From the NCBI RefSeq assembly GCF_020911865.1, contig NZ_CP087131.1, positions 186,001-250,000 on the forward strand: 64,000 nt of DNA, in the 5' to 3' direction. How positions within the stretch are numbered: the stretch's first letter is position 1; each line of letters begins with the position of its first letter. A program made the position numbers and the translations under genes. The DNA is from Chryseobacterium sp. C-71. Its GTDB lineage: Bacteria > Bacteroidota > Bacteroidia > Flavobacteriales > Weeksellaceae. Under the pieces are notes generated by a model. It was not told the DNA's origin and did not search any database. It worked only from the letters and a program-made list of their open reading frames with translations. Of the stretch, positions 17,925 to 26,752 are shown piece by piece.

Positions 17925-20489
17925 ATGACATTAACAATCTACCAAATTAAAATTTTAATTTTATTGTGTTTTTTTTCCGGCGGAATTGCTTTAGCACAAC
18001 AAACGTCGGGACTCACAGAGAATATCATTTCAAATGATATCGGTTTTCCTATTGTTTTGACAGATGGAAATACTGCAAATCTATTTTACGATAAATCAGA
18101 GAATGTTGCAGTTATCCGTGCTGCGAAAGATTTACAGTCAGATATTCAGAAAGTGACCGGAAAATTACCTAATCTTTCAACCTCTGAAACTTCCGGTGAA
18201 TTTGAAATCATCATCGGAACTTTAGGCACCAATAAACAAATTGACCAGCTTATTTCATCCAAAAAAATCAACGCCAAAGATTTGAAAGGAAAATGGGAAA
18301 GTTTCGTGATAACAACGGTAGAAAATCCAAAATCTAAATCTAAAAAACAACTCATCATAGCCGGAAGCGACAGACGTGGAACCATTTACGGAATTTATGA
18401 ATTATCAAAACAATTAGGCGTTTCTCCGTGGTATTATTGGAATGATGTTCCTGTAAAAAAACGTTCTTCGGCTTATGTAATTCCGGGATATTTTGCTTCA
18501 GGCGAACCTAAAGTAAAATACCGCGGGATTTTCATTAATGATGAAGAACCTGCTTTCGGAACGTGGGCAAGAACTAAATTCGGAGGTATCAACAGCAAGA
18601 TGTATGCGAATATTTTTGAGCTTTTGCTTCGTCTCAGAGCTAATTATTTGTGGCCTGCAATGTGGGGAAAAGCCTTTAACGAAGATGACCCGCTCAACCC
18701 GAAAGTTGCCGATGAATACGGAATTGTGATGGGAACTTCGCACCACGAACCGATGATGAGAGCTCAAAAAGAATGGGGAAATCACCGTAAAGAATATGGA
18801 AACGGAGAATGGAATTACCACACCAATAAAGATGCTCTTTTGAAATTCTGGGAAGATGGATTTAACCGAAATAAAAACTACGATAACCTCGTAACGATGG
18901 GAATGCGTGGCGATGGCGACGAACCGATGAGCGATTTGGGAAGCGCCGAAGCCAACTTCAAATTGCTTGAGAAAATTATGCAGGATCAGCGAAAAATTAT
19001 TGAAAAAGTAACCAAAAAACCCGTAAAAGAAACACCCCAGCTTTGGGCATTATACAGCGAAGTTCTGGATTATTACGACCAGGGAATGAAAGTTCCGGAC
19101 GATATGACGATTCTACTTTGTGATGACAACTGGGGAAATGTCCGCCGATTGCCTTATCTCGGTGCGAAAAAACATCCCGGCGGTTATGGAATGTATTATC
19201 ACGTCGATTTGTACGGTGCGCCGAGAGCTTATCAATGGCTGAACATGACGCAGATTCCACATATGTGGGAACAGTTGCAGTTGACGTATAGTTACGGTGT
19301 TGATAAAATCTGGATTCTGAATGTCGGAGATTTAAAACCCAACGAATATCCAATGGATTTCTTCCTGAATATGGCTTGGAATCCGACTTCTTTTACGCAG
19401 GATAACCTTGAAAATTATACCTTAAAGTTTGCTGAAGAACATTTTGGAAAGAGCAATGCGAAGGAAATTGCAGAAATCATCAATCTGTACTGTAAATATA
19501 ACTCAAGGGTTTCCGCAGAAATGATGAACCACAAAACCTACAATCTTCAAAGCGGAGAATTTTTGCAAGTAAGAGATTCGTATTTGACTTTGGAAACAAG
19601 AGCTTTAAGGCAGTTTTTGACTTTAGATAAAGCTTATAAAGACACTTATAAACAGATTGTTTTACATCCCGTTCGTGCAATGGCAAATATGTACGATATG
19701 TATTATTCAGTCGCAATGAATCACAAACTGGCAGAAGAAAAAGATATGAAAGCCAATTATTGGGCAGATTACGCCGATGAATGTTTCGCCAGAGATGCCA
19801 AATACACCAAAGATTACAACCTTAATATCTCCGGCGGAAAGTGGAATCATATGATGGATCAAACGCATATTGGTTACAAATCCTGGGACGAGCCGAAAGA
19901 AGGGAATATCAAACCAACCGTTTACAGAATCAAACCTGAAGAAGCAAAAACCGGCGGTTATATTTTCGAAGAGAAAAATGGTGTAGTTGCTATGGAAGCC
20001 GAACATTTTTATGAAACTAAGAATACAAAGAATACAAAATGGACGGTCATTCCTGATTTGGGAAGAACGCTTTCCGGAATCGCTTTGATGCCTTATACCG
20101 AAAAAACAGATGGCTCTTCCATCAAATATCAATTCAAATTAAAAAATAATCCCTCGACTGTAAAAATTCATTTCTTCTTTGATTCTACGCTTCCGTTCAA
20201 AAAAGGAGGACACAGCGTTAAAGCTTATTTTGATAAAAATGATTCAAAAACGATTGGTATCAATCAGGATCTGACGTGGGCAAATAACTATACCAAAATG
20301 TATCCGGCAGCTGCGGCGAGATTGGTGGAAAAAGTAGAAATATTCACGCTTCCGGCTAATCAAAATGGAAATTATACCCTGACAATCGAACCTTTAGACC
20401 CGGGAATTGTCTTGTATAAAGTAGTTATTGACAACGGTGGTTACGAAGAAACGTATTTGAAAATGGATGAAAGTCCGTATGAAAGATAA
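17925..20489 (+). CDS. GH115 xylan alpha-1,2-glucuronidase (first copy)
   Basis: An 854-residue exported enzyme (signal peptide ending GIALAQQ) that removes (4-O-methyl)glucuronic acid from internal xylose units of xylan. Family GH115 markers are YRGIFINDEEPAFGTWAR, NYLWPAMWGKAF, GIVMGTSHHEPM, VTMGMRGDGDEPM, LLCDDNWGNVRRLP and WILNVGDLKPNEYPMDFFLNMAW. The C-terminal 170 residues form the beta-sandwich domain found at the end of GH115 proteins. It is translationally close to CE1 and has a paralogue at 26753. Length is normal. Confidence 0.95.
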   Translation: MTLTIYQIKILILLCFFSGGIALAQQTSGLTENIISNDIGFPIVLTDGNTANLFYDKSENVAVIRAAKDLQSDIQKVTGKLPNLSTSETSGEFEIIIGTLGTNKQIDQLISSKKINAKDLKGKWESFVITTVENPKSKSKKQLIIAGSDRRGTIYGIYELSKQLGVSPWYYWNDVPVKKRSSAYVIPGYFASGEPKVKYRGIFINDEEPAFGTWARTKFGGINSKMYANIFELLLRLRANYLWPAMWGKAFNEDDPLNPKVADEYGIVMGTSHHEPMMRAQKEWGNHRKEYGNGEWNYHTNKDALLKFWEDGFNRNKNYDNLVTMGMRGDGDEPMSDLGSAEANFKLLEKIMQDQRKIIEKVTKKPVKETPQLWALYSEVLDYYDQGMKVPDDMTILLCDDNWGNVRRLPYLGAKKHPGGYGMYYHVDLYGAPRAYQWLNMTQIPHMWEQLQLTYSYGVDKIWILNVGDLKPNEYPMDFFLNMAWNPTSFTQDNLENYTLKFAEEHFGKSNAKEIAEIINLYCKYNSRVSAEMMNHKTYNLQSGEFLQVRDSYLTLETRALRQFLTLDKAYKDTYKQIVLHPVRAMANMYDMYYSVAMNHKLAEEKDMKANYWADYADECFARDAKYTKDYNLNISGGKWNHMMDQTHIGYKSWDEPKEGNIKPTVYRIKPEEAKTGGYIFEEKNGVVAMEAEHFYETKNTKNTKWTVIPDLGRTLSGIALMPYTEKTDGSSIKYQFKLKNNPSTVKIHFFFDSTLPFKKGGHSVKAYFDKNDSKTIGINQDLTWANNYTKMYPAAAARLVEKVEIFTLPANQNGNYTLTIEPLDPGIVLYKVVIDNGGYEETYLKMDESPYER

Positions 20490-20500
20490 ATATCCACAAA

Positions 20501-20609
20501 GTCCCAACGGGACGGTTTAACAAAGAATAGGATGCAATCCTATTAATAAGATAAAAAATTAACGAATCCCAACCGTACGAATTAATTAAGAATAGGATGC
20601 AATCCTATT
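20501..20609. repeat. Hairpin repeat block (GTCCC-AAC-GGGAC, AATAGGATGCAATCCTATT)
   Basis: GTCCCAACGGGAC at 20501-20513, then AATAGGATGCAATCCTATT at 20526-20544 and again at 20591-20609. A decayed unit lies between them. The block sits directly after the GH115 stop. Confidence 0.8.
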
Positions 20610-20632
20610 AACATAAAAATAAAATTAAATTG

Positions 20633-21751
20633 ATGAAGGTTTTAAAAAATATTCTGGCATTTTCATTATTCATTTTTACTTTGAATACTGTTTTTGCTCA
20701 AGTTGAAAAAGGCAAAACTTCCTTACAGAAAGAATTTCGCTACACCAATCCCATAACCAGAGATTCCGCCATTTCGATGCGCGACCATTTTATTATTAAA
20801 GTTGATGATTTGTGGTACTGCGTGGGAACTTCCAATCCGGTTTGGACAGGTCCAAATCCCGGTGTACGAATGTTGGTTTCTAAAGATTTAATCAACTGGA
20901 AACAGCATTCATTCATCATTGATGCCAAAAAACTTCCGAAAGATTCTCCATACAACGGCAGATTCTGGGCTCCCGAAATTCATTTTATCCAAGGAAAATA
21001 TTGGCTGACCGTAAATAGCGGAAAAGTGACAAAAGAAGATCCAAAAGGAATGGCAACACACAGCGTTTGGTTATTTTCAGCGGATAAAGTGACAGGTCCG
21101 TATAAATTGGTCAACGGACCTTTGACACCTCAATATAATAATGATTCAACATTGTTTGAAGACGAAGACGGACAGGTTTATCTCTATTGCAGTGGTAACG
21201 GACTTTTTCAGGCTAAAATTGATTTGAAAACTGGAAAACTAACCACACCCATCCAAAAATTTCTCGACAAAAAACAACCCGGCTGGCCAGAATGGATGGT
21301 TGGGGGAATTGAAGGACCTTTCGTTATTAAAAAAGAAGGAACCTACTTTATGTTTTTCTCCACCTGGACAAGAGGTTATGAAGTGGGTTTATTAAAATCA
21401 AAATCACCTTTAGGACCTTGGGAACTGGCTTCCCCGGAACCGATTTTTGGAACTCGAAAAAAAGGTTACCGAACTGAAATGGCAAAAGAAAACGGCTACG
21501 AAAATCTTTTCTTTACCGATACCGAAGATCCTTATCAGGAAACAGGACACAACGCTTTGTTCATCGGTCCCGACGGAAATCTTTGGAATTCCTGCCATTA
21601 TTTTATGTATGAAAAAAGACCTTATCCGTACAGTCAGACTTTTCAGCCTTGGGAATCTGGTCCTCAAATGGGAATCGAACCGGTACATTACAAAGACGGA
21701 ATGTTTTACATCGATGGACCAACCTGGACAGAACAAATCATTAAATATTAA
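20633..21751 (+). CDS. Exported family 43-like glycosidase, divergent
   Basis: A 372-residue protein from ATG 20633; the TTG three bases earlier only adds a residue. The signal peptide ends VFAQVE. It is a single five-bladed propeller: VSKDLINWKQHSFI, GRFWAPEIHFIQGKYWLTV, DSTLFEDEDGQVYLYC and GGIEGPFVIKKEGTYFMFFSTW (acid Glu) follow the GH43/GH117 clan layout. The usual DPS or ADP segment with the catalytic base is replaced by MRDHFII near residue 50, so the base may be that Asp. It has no CBM and is shorter than its neighbours. Arabinoxylan side-chain removal is an inference from position between GH115 and the GH43-CBM6 pair. Confidence 0.75.
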   Translation: MKVLKNILAFSLFIFTLNTVFAQVEKGKTSLQKEFRYTNPITRDSAISMRDHFIIKVDDLWYCVGTSNPVWTGPNPGVRMLVSKDLINWKQHSFIIDAKKLPKDSPYNGRFWAPEIHFIQGKYWLTVNSGKVTKEDPKGMATHSVWLFSADKVTGPYKLVNGPLTPQYNNDSTLFEDEDGQVYLYCSGNGLFQAKIDLKTGKLTTPIQKFLDKKQPGWPEWMVGGIEGPFVIKKEGTYFMFFSTWTRGYEVGLLKSKSPLGPWELASPEPIFGTRKKGYRTEMAKENGYENLFFTDTEDPYQETGHNALFIGPDGNLWNSCHYFMYEKRPYPYSQTFQPWESGPQMGIEPVHYKDGMFYIDGPTWTEQIIKY

Positions 21752-21769
21752 ATTCAAAAAAAACTGATT

Positions 21770-23161
21770 ATGATTAAGAAAACAGTTTTAAAATATACTT
21801 TAAATATCGGATTGATGCTCACAGGATTATCGCTGTCTGCTCAAAATCCAATCATTCAGACCAAATTTACGGCTGATCCTGCGCCAATGGTTTACAAAGA
21901 CACCGTTTTTCTGTACACCAGTCACGATGAAGATGATGCATTCGGATTTAAAATGAAAGACTGGTTGCTGTACACTTCGACCGATATGGTCAACTGGACA
22001 GACCACGGCGTTGTGGCTTCCTTAAAAGATTTCAAATGGACAGACCCGGAAAACGGAGCGTGGGCTCCACAAGTCATAGAAAGAAACGGCAAGTTTTATA
22101 TGTATTGCCCGATGCCCGGACAGAGAGGAATCGGTGTTTTGGTGGCAGATAGTCCTTATGGTCCATTCAAAGACCCAATTGGAAAACCGTTGGTTAAAAA
22201 TTCAGGCGATGATATTGATCCGACTGTTCTTATTGATGATGATGGACAAGCTTATCTGTACTGGGGAAATCCCAATTTATGGTACGTAAAACTGAATAAG
22301 GATATGATTTCTGTTGATGGACCAATCGTGAAAGAACCTTCGATTGCCAAAGTCAAAGGTTCTCCCGACCCGTTTCATTATCAGGAAGGATCTTGGGCGT
22401 GGAAGCGCAATGGTAATTATTATATGGCTTATGCCTCAACGTGTTGTCCGGAAGGGATTGGCTATGCAATGGGCAAGTCAGCAACCGGTCCGTGGGAATT
22501 CAAAGGAATGATTATGGACAGCGACAAACGTTCCAACGGAAATCATCCCGGAATCATTGACTACAAAGGAAAATCTTACATTTTTGGTTTCCATTACAAT
22601 CTAGGAAAACAAACGATAAGCAAGCATTATGAGCGCCGTTCCATTTGTGTGAGCGAAATGACTTACAATGCCGATGGCACCATTCAAAAATTACCTTTTT
22701 GGAATCCCGAAGGTGTGAAAAGAATTGCGACTTTGAATCCGTATGACAAAGTTGAAGCAGAAACTATTGCTTATAGTGAAGGTGTAAAAACAGAAAAAAT
22801 GACCGAATGGGAAAGAAATAATCCGTACGATACGGGCAAAAAAATTACCGATCGTTTGGTGGTTTCTTCAATTAACAATGGTGATTACCTCAAAGTTCAG
22901 GGCGTTGATTTTTCCAAAGGAACAAAATTTCTGGAAGTATCAGTTGCTTCTATGAATGGCGGAAGTATAGAAATTCATACCGATGCGGTGGACGGACCGA
23001 TATTAGGAACCGTTGAGGTAAAAGGAAAAGCAGAAGGCGACGTTTTTAAAACCATTAAATCTTCAGTAAAAAATATTAAAGGCGTGCACGATGTATATTT
23101 CGTTTTTAAAGGAAACAAAGACCTTTTCTACTTTGATTGGTGGAAATTCAGTTCAAATTAA
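21770..23161 (+). CDS. Exported GH43 arabinofuranosidase/xylosidase with CBM6
   Basis: A 463-residue enzyme with a signal peptide ending LSLSAQ. The catalytic propeller (about 25-325) has [10 protein letters not shown] (Asp36, base), GDDIDPTVLIDDDGQAYLYWG and YQEGSWAWKRNGNYYM (acid Glu). Residues about 330-463 form a CBM6 beta-sandwich beginning YDKVEAETIAYSEGV, a module that binds xylan chains. Enzymes of this arrangement often act as arabinoxylan arabinofuranohydrolases or exo-xylosidases. The next gene, 24 bp later, is a tandem paralogue with the same layout. Confidence 0.9.
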   Translation: MIKKTVLKYTLNIGLMLTGLSLSAQNPIIQTKFTADPAPMVYKDTVFLYTSHDEDDAFGFKMKDWLLYTSTDMVNWTDHGVVASLKDFKWTDPENGAWAPQVIERNGKFYMYCPMPGQRGIGVLVADSPYGPFKDPIGKPLVKNSGDDIDPTVLIDDDGQAYLYWGNPNLWYVKLNKDMISVDGPIVKEPSIAKVKGSPDPFHYQEGSWAWKRNGNYYMAYASTCCPEGIGYAMGKSATGPWEFKGMIMDSDKRSNGNHPGIIDYKGKSYIFGFHYNLGKQTISKHYERRSICVSEMTYNADGTIQKLPFWNPEGVKRIATLNPYDKVEAETIAYSEGVKTEKMTEWERNNPYDTGKKITDRLVVSSINNGDYLKVQGVDFSKGTKFLEVSVASMNGGSIEIHTDAVDGPILGTVEVKGKAEGDVFKTIKSSVKNIKGVHDVYFVFKGNKDLFYFDWWKFSSN

Positions 23162-23185
23162 GTCAATTTTTAAAGCCGAATTACT

Positions 23186-24559
23186 ATGAAAGTGAAAAAA
23201 AACACCCTAAAAACAATACTGAATGGTCTGCTGATTTGTTGTGCCGGAATTTTGTCTGCGCAAAATCCCATCATTCAAACGGCTTACACCGCCGATCCTG
23301 CTCCGATGGTGTTTAATGACCGTTTGTATGTTTATACCAGTCACGACGAAGACGATTCTACGTGGTTTACGATGAACAATTGGAAACTGTTTTCAACGAA
23401 CGATATGGTCAACTGGACAGACCACGGCGTGATACTTTCCTACAACGATTTTGATTGGGCAAAGCGTGATGCGTGGGCAGCACAGTGCATAGAAAGAAAC
23501 GGAAAATTCTTTATGTACGTTCCAATGATTTCCAAAACCAATAACAAAGGTGCGATTGGAGTTGCAGTTGCCGACAGTCCGTTCGGTCCGTTTCACGATC
23601 CACTAGGAAAACCGCTTGTTCAGAGCGAATGGGGCGATATTGACCCGACGGTTTTCATTGATGATGATGGTCAGGCGCATCTGTATTGGGGAAATCCTAA
23701 ACTAAAATACGTAAAACTCAATGAAGATATGATTTCCTATTCCGGCGATATTGTTGAGGTTCCGATGACCGAAGAATCTTTCGGGAAGCGGGAAGGCAAT
23801 CCGGAAAGACCAACGAAATACGAAGAAGGTCCGTGGTTGTACAAACGGAAAAATCTCTATTATCTCTTCTGGCCGGGCGGTGCATTGCCAGAATTTATCG
23901 GCTATTCCACCAGCAAAAGTCCGCAAGGTCCGTGGGAATACGGCGGAATTATAATGCCTGCAGAAGGAAAATCTTTTACCAATCATCCCGGCGTGATTGA
24001 TTTCAGAGGGAAAACCTATTTTTTTTATCACAATGGTGCATTGCCGGGTGGAAGTGGATTCACACGTTCGATAAGCGTGCAGGAATTAGAATTTAATAAA
24101 GATGGATCTATTTCTCCATTCAAAATGACCAATGGTATTACGAAAGCTATTGCAACCGTCAACCCTTACGCATTCAATCAGGCGGAGATGATTTCGTGGT
24201 CGGAAAATGTAAAATCTTATCAAAACAAAGTCGCAGGAGTTTTCATTAAAGCAAAGAAAAACGGAGCCTACACAAGCGTAAAAAATGTTGATTTTGGAAA
24301 AGAAGGAGCAACAACTTTTTCGGCAAGAGTAGGAACCACGCATAACGGCGGAGTTACGATGGATGTTCATTTGGACAGTTTGGACGGACCGCTTGCAGGA
24401 ACCATAAAAGTCCCGATGACTGGAGGAGACGACCGCTTTGAAACGGTTAAAATTAATGTATCCAACAAAATTACAGGCATTCATAATCTATATTTCCTGT
24501 TCAATGGCAAAGCGGAAAAAGACATTATGTTTTTCGATTATTGGATGTTTTCAAAATAA
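23186..24559 (+). CDS. Exported GH43 with CBM6, tandem paralogue
   Basis: 457 residues with the same order as its upstream neighbour: signal peptide (ILSAQ), propeller with [10 protein letters not shown] (Asp37, base), [39 protein letters not shown] (acid Glu), and a C-terminal CBM6 starting [15 protein letters not shown]. The acid loop differs (GPWLYKRKN against GSWAWKRNG), as does the following strand ([11 protein letters not shown] against ASTCCPEGIG). This suggests the two copies have split substrate use. It is 6 bp before the GH97 gene, one transcript. Confidence 0.9.
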   Translation: MKVKKNTLKTILNGLLICCAGILSAQNPIIQTAYTADPAPMVFNDRLYVYTSHDEDDSTWFTMNNWKLFSTNDMVNWTDHGVILSYNDFDWAKRDAWAAQCIERNGKFFMYVPMISKTNNKGAIGVAVADSPFGPFHDPLGKPLVQSEWGDIDPTVFIDDDGQAHLYWGNPKLKYVKLNEDMISYSGDIVEVPMTEESFGKREGNPERPTKYEEGPWLYKRKNLYYLFWPGGALPEFIGYSTSKSPQGPWEYGGIIMPAEGKSFTNHPGVIDFRGKTYFFYHNGALPGGSGFTRSISVQELEFNKDGSISPFKMTNGITKAIATVNPYAFNQAEMISWSENVKSYQNKVAGVFIKAKKNGAYTSVKNVDFGKEGATTFSARVGTTHNGGVTMDVHLDSLDGPLAGTIKVPMTGGDDRFETVKINVSNKITGIHNLYFLFNGKAEKDIMFFDYWMFSK

Positions 24560-24565
24560 TTTAAA

Positions 24566-26509
24566 ATGAAAAAATTTGCACTTTTATTTATATTATTCAT
24601 AAGCTTTTGTTTTTTATCAGAACTTAAAGCACAGGTTGCCGAAATTTCAAGTCCGGACGGAAAACTGAAACTGAATGTATTTTCAGAAGAAGGAAAAGCA
24701 TTGTACTCTGTGGCTTTTCAGGGGAAAATAATGTTGGAAAAATCGCCTTTAGGTTTAATTACCAATGAATCAGATTTTTCTAAAAATTTAAAATTCATCA
24801 ACAGTAAAAAGGATTTCGTTTCCAAAAAATACAGCAACGAAAAAATCAAAAAATCCGAAGTTGAGTATAAAGCCAATACGCTGACGGTCAATTTTATCAA
24901 TACAGACCAATTCAATATCGGGATTGAATTTCAGGTAAGTGACAACAATGTTGCATTCCGATACGATATTCCGCCAATGAAAGACCGATTCAGCGTTGTC
25001 GTACAATCGGAAGTTACAGGATACAGATTTCCACAACAGACGACAACATTTCTTTCGCCAATGATGAAATCGATGACAGGTTTTGCACGAACAGCACCAA
25101 GTTATGAAAGTGGCTACAAAGCCGATTCAGAATTAGGAACAAAATCAGATTATGGTTATGTTTTCCCAGGACTCTTTCATATCGGAAACGAAGGCTGGAT
25201 TTTACTTTCAGAAACTGGAGTCAGTAGTTTGTACTGCGCTTCGCATCTTGACGCCACTTTAGAAAAAAATCTTTACCAAGTTGCTTATCCGAATATGGCG
25301 GAAAATAATGGCTTCGGAAGTTCAGGCGCAGCACTTTCTTTGCCCGGAAAAACACCTTGGAGAACTATTACAGTCGGAAATTCTTTAAAACCAATTGTGG
25401 AAACTACGATTCCATTTGATGTGGTAGAACCTCTTTACGAGCCTTCACAGAAATATCAATTCGGAAAATCTACCTGGAGTTGGATTTTATGGCAGGACAA
25501 TAGTATGAACTACGATGACCAGACAAAATTTATTGATTTGGCATCAAAACTCGGTTATGAATACATTTTGATGGATGCTCTTTGGGATAAAAATATTGGC
25601 AAAGAAAGAATGAAAGAACTCATCCAATACGCAAAATCCAAAAATGTGGATGTGATGCTTTGGTACAATTCAAACGGTTCAGCCAACGACGCTCCGATGG
25701 GACCAAGAAATAAAATGAGTTCTTCTATTGAGAGAAAAAAAGAAATGAAATGGCTGAAAGAAATCGGAGTCAAAGGATTGAAAGTCGATTTCTTTGGCGG
25801 CGACAAGCAGGAAACGATGCGTCTGTACGAAGATATTTTATCGGACGCCAATGATTTTGGTTTGACCATTATTTTCCACGGTGCTACTTTGCCGAGAGGT
25901 TGGGAAGTGATGTATCCCAATTATGCAGGAAGCGAAGCTGTTTTAGCCTCGGAAATGCTTTATTTTTCGGAAGACGTTCGTAAGCAGGAAGCTTTTTTTG
26001 CCACTTTACATCCATTCATTCGAAACACGGTCGGAAGTATGGAATTTGGCGGAACTTTTCTCAATAAATTTTTAACCAAATCAAATAAAGGCAAAAATAA
26101 AAGACACACAACAGATGGTTTCCAATTGGCAACAGCGGTTCTGTTTCAGAATCCTATTCAGATGTTTGCGGTAATGCCCAATAACCTGACCGATGCTCCG
26201 AAATTCCAATTGGATTTTATGAAAGAAGTGCCCACACTTTGGGACGAAACGGTTTTTATCGACGGCTATCCCGGGAAATATTCTGTCATTGCGAGAAGAC
26301 ATCAGGACAAATGGTATGTCGCAGGTGTGAATGCAGAGAAAACTTTAAAAAAACTTCAACTCAATCTTCCGATGTTGGCGGGCAAAAATGTTGAACTGAT
26401 TAATGATGATAAATCCGGAAATACCTTTACAAAACCAGTTTCCATCAATAAAAAAGGAATATACGAAATTGAGATTCAGCCGAATGGCGGATTTGTGTTG
26501 AAGAATTAA
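24566..26509 (+). CDS. Exported GH97 retaining alpha-galactosidase-like enzyme
   Basis: A 647-residue GH97 protein with a signal peptide ending LKAQV. It has an N-terminal beta-super-sandwich (about 25-280), a TIM barrel (about 285-560, starting KSTWSWILWQDNSMNYDDQ) and a C-terminal beta domain. GVKGLKVDFFGGD places Asp408 where retaining GH97 enzymes have their nucleophile; inverting SusB-type alpha-glucosidases use Glu residues elsewhere. It should therefore remove alpha-galactose, or a similar alpha-linked sugar such as beta-L-arabinopyranose, from side chains. galK and galT later in the window fit galactose release. Confidence 0.9.
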   Translation: MKKFALLFILFISFCFLSELKAQVAEISSPDGKLKLNVFSEEGKALYSVAFQGKIMLEKSPLGLITNESDFSKNLKFINSKKDFVSKKYSNEKIKKSEVEYKANTLTVNFINTDQFNIGIEFQVSDNNVAFRYDIPPMKDRFSVVVQSEVTGYRFPQQTTTFLSPMMKSMTGFARTAPSYESGYKADSELGTKSDYGYVFPGLFHIGNEGWILLSETGVSSLYCASHLDATLEKNLYQVAYPNMAENNGFGSSGAALSLPGKTPWRTITVGNSLKPIVETTIPFDVVEPLYEPSQKYQFGKSTWSWILWQDNSMNYDDQTKFIDLASKLGYEYILMDALWDKNIGKERMKELIQYAKSKNVDVMLWYNSNGSANDAPMGPRNKMSSSIERKKEMKWLKEIGVKGLKVDFFGGDKQETMRLYEDILSDANDFGLTIIFHGATLPRGWEVMYPNYAGSEAVLASEMLYFSEDVRKQEAFFATLHPFIRNTVGSMEFGGTFLNKFLTKSNKGKNKRHTTDGFQLATAVLFQNPIQMFAVMPNNLTDAPKFQLDFMKEVPTLWDETVFIDGYPGKYSVIARRHQDKWYVAGVNAEKTLKKLQLNLPMLAGKNVELINDDKSGNTFTKPVSINKKGIYEIEIQPNGGFVLKN

Positions 26510-26521
26510 TGCAGGAATGAC

Positions 26522-26613
26522 TTGGGCAGCTAATCCATCTTCCACTCCCGCTTTTTTGCTCGTCGTTCCTTCTCACAAAAAGAGCTCCGCTCAAGCCGGG
26601 CTGCGAGAGATTC
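26522..26613 (+). repeat. Long hairpin repeat, family A copy 2
   Basis: It starts 12 nt after the GH97 stop. The outer arms are GGGCAGC and GGGCTGCGAG; the inner stem is CGCTTTTTT with AAAAAGAGC. The middle differs from the other copies. Confidence 0.85.
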
Positions 26614-26625
26614 GCTGCAATTAAA

Positions 26626-26710
26626 GAATCCGTAGGATTCAATAGCAATAGCCGTAGGTGCAACCTATGGAAAACGAAATATAAATAAAATGCGAACCCT
26701 GAAAGGGTTC
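26626..26710. repeat. Hairpin repeat block (GAATCC-GTA-GGATTC and relatives)
   Basis: GAATCCGTAGGATTC (26626-26640), an ATAGCCGTAGGTGCAACCTATGG-type unit (26648-26670) and GAACCCTGAAAGGGTTC (26694-26710) lie between family A copy 2 and the second GH115 gene. Confidence 0.8.
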
Positions 26711-26752
26711 AATTCATCAGCAAGATTTCATTATTAATAAAAATAAAAGATT

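Noticed and set aside
19707-20132. 141-codon - strand ORF within GH115
   Set aside because: Antisense shadow of a conserved GH115 gene, with no start context or family match.
24086-24484. 132-codon - strand ORF within GH43-CBM6
   Set aside because: Antisense to the CBM6 region; Cys- and Phe-rich composition typical of a shadow.
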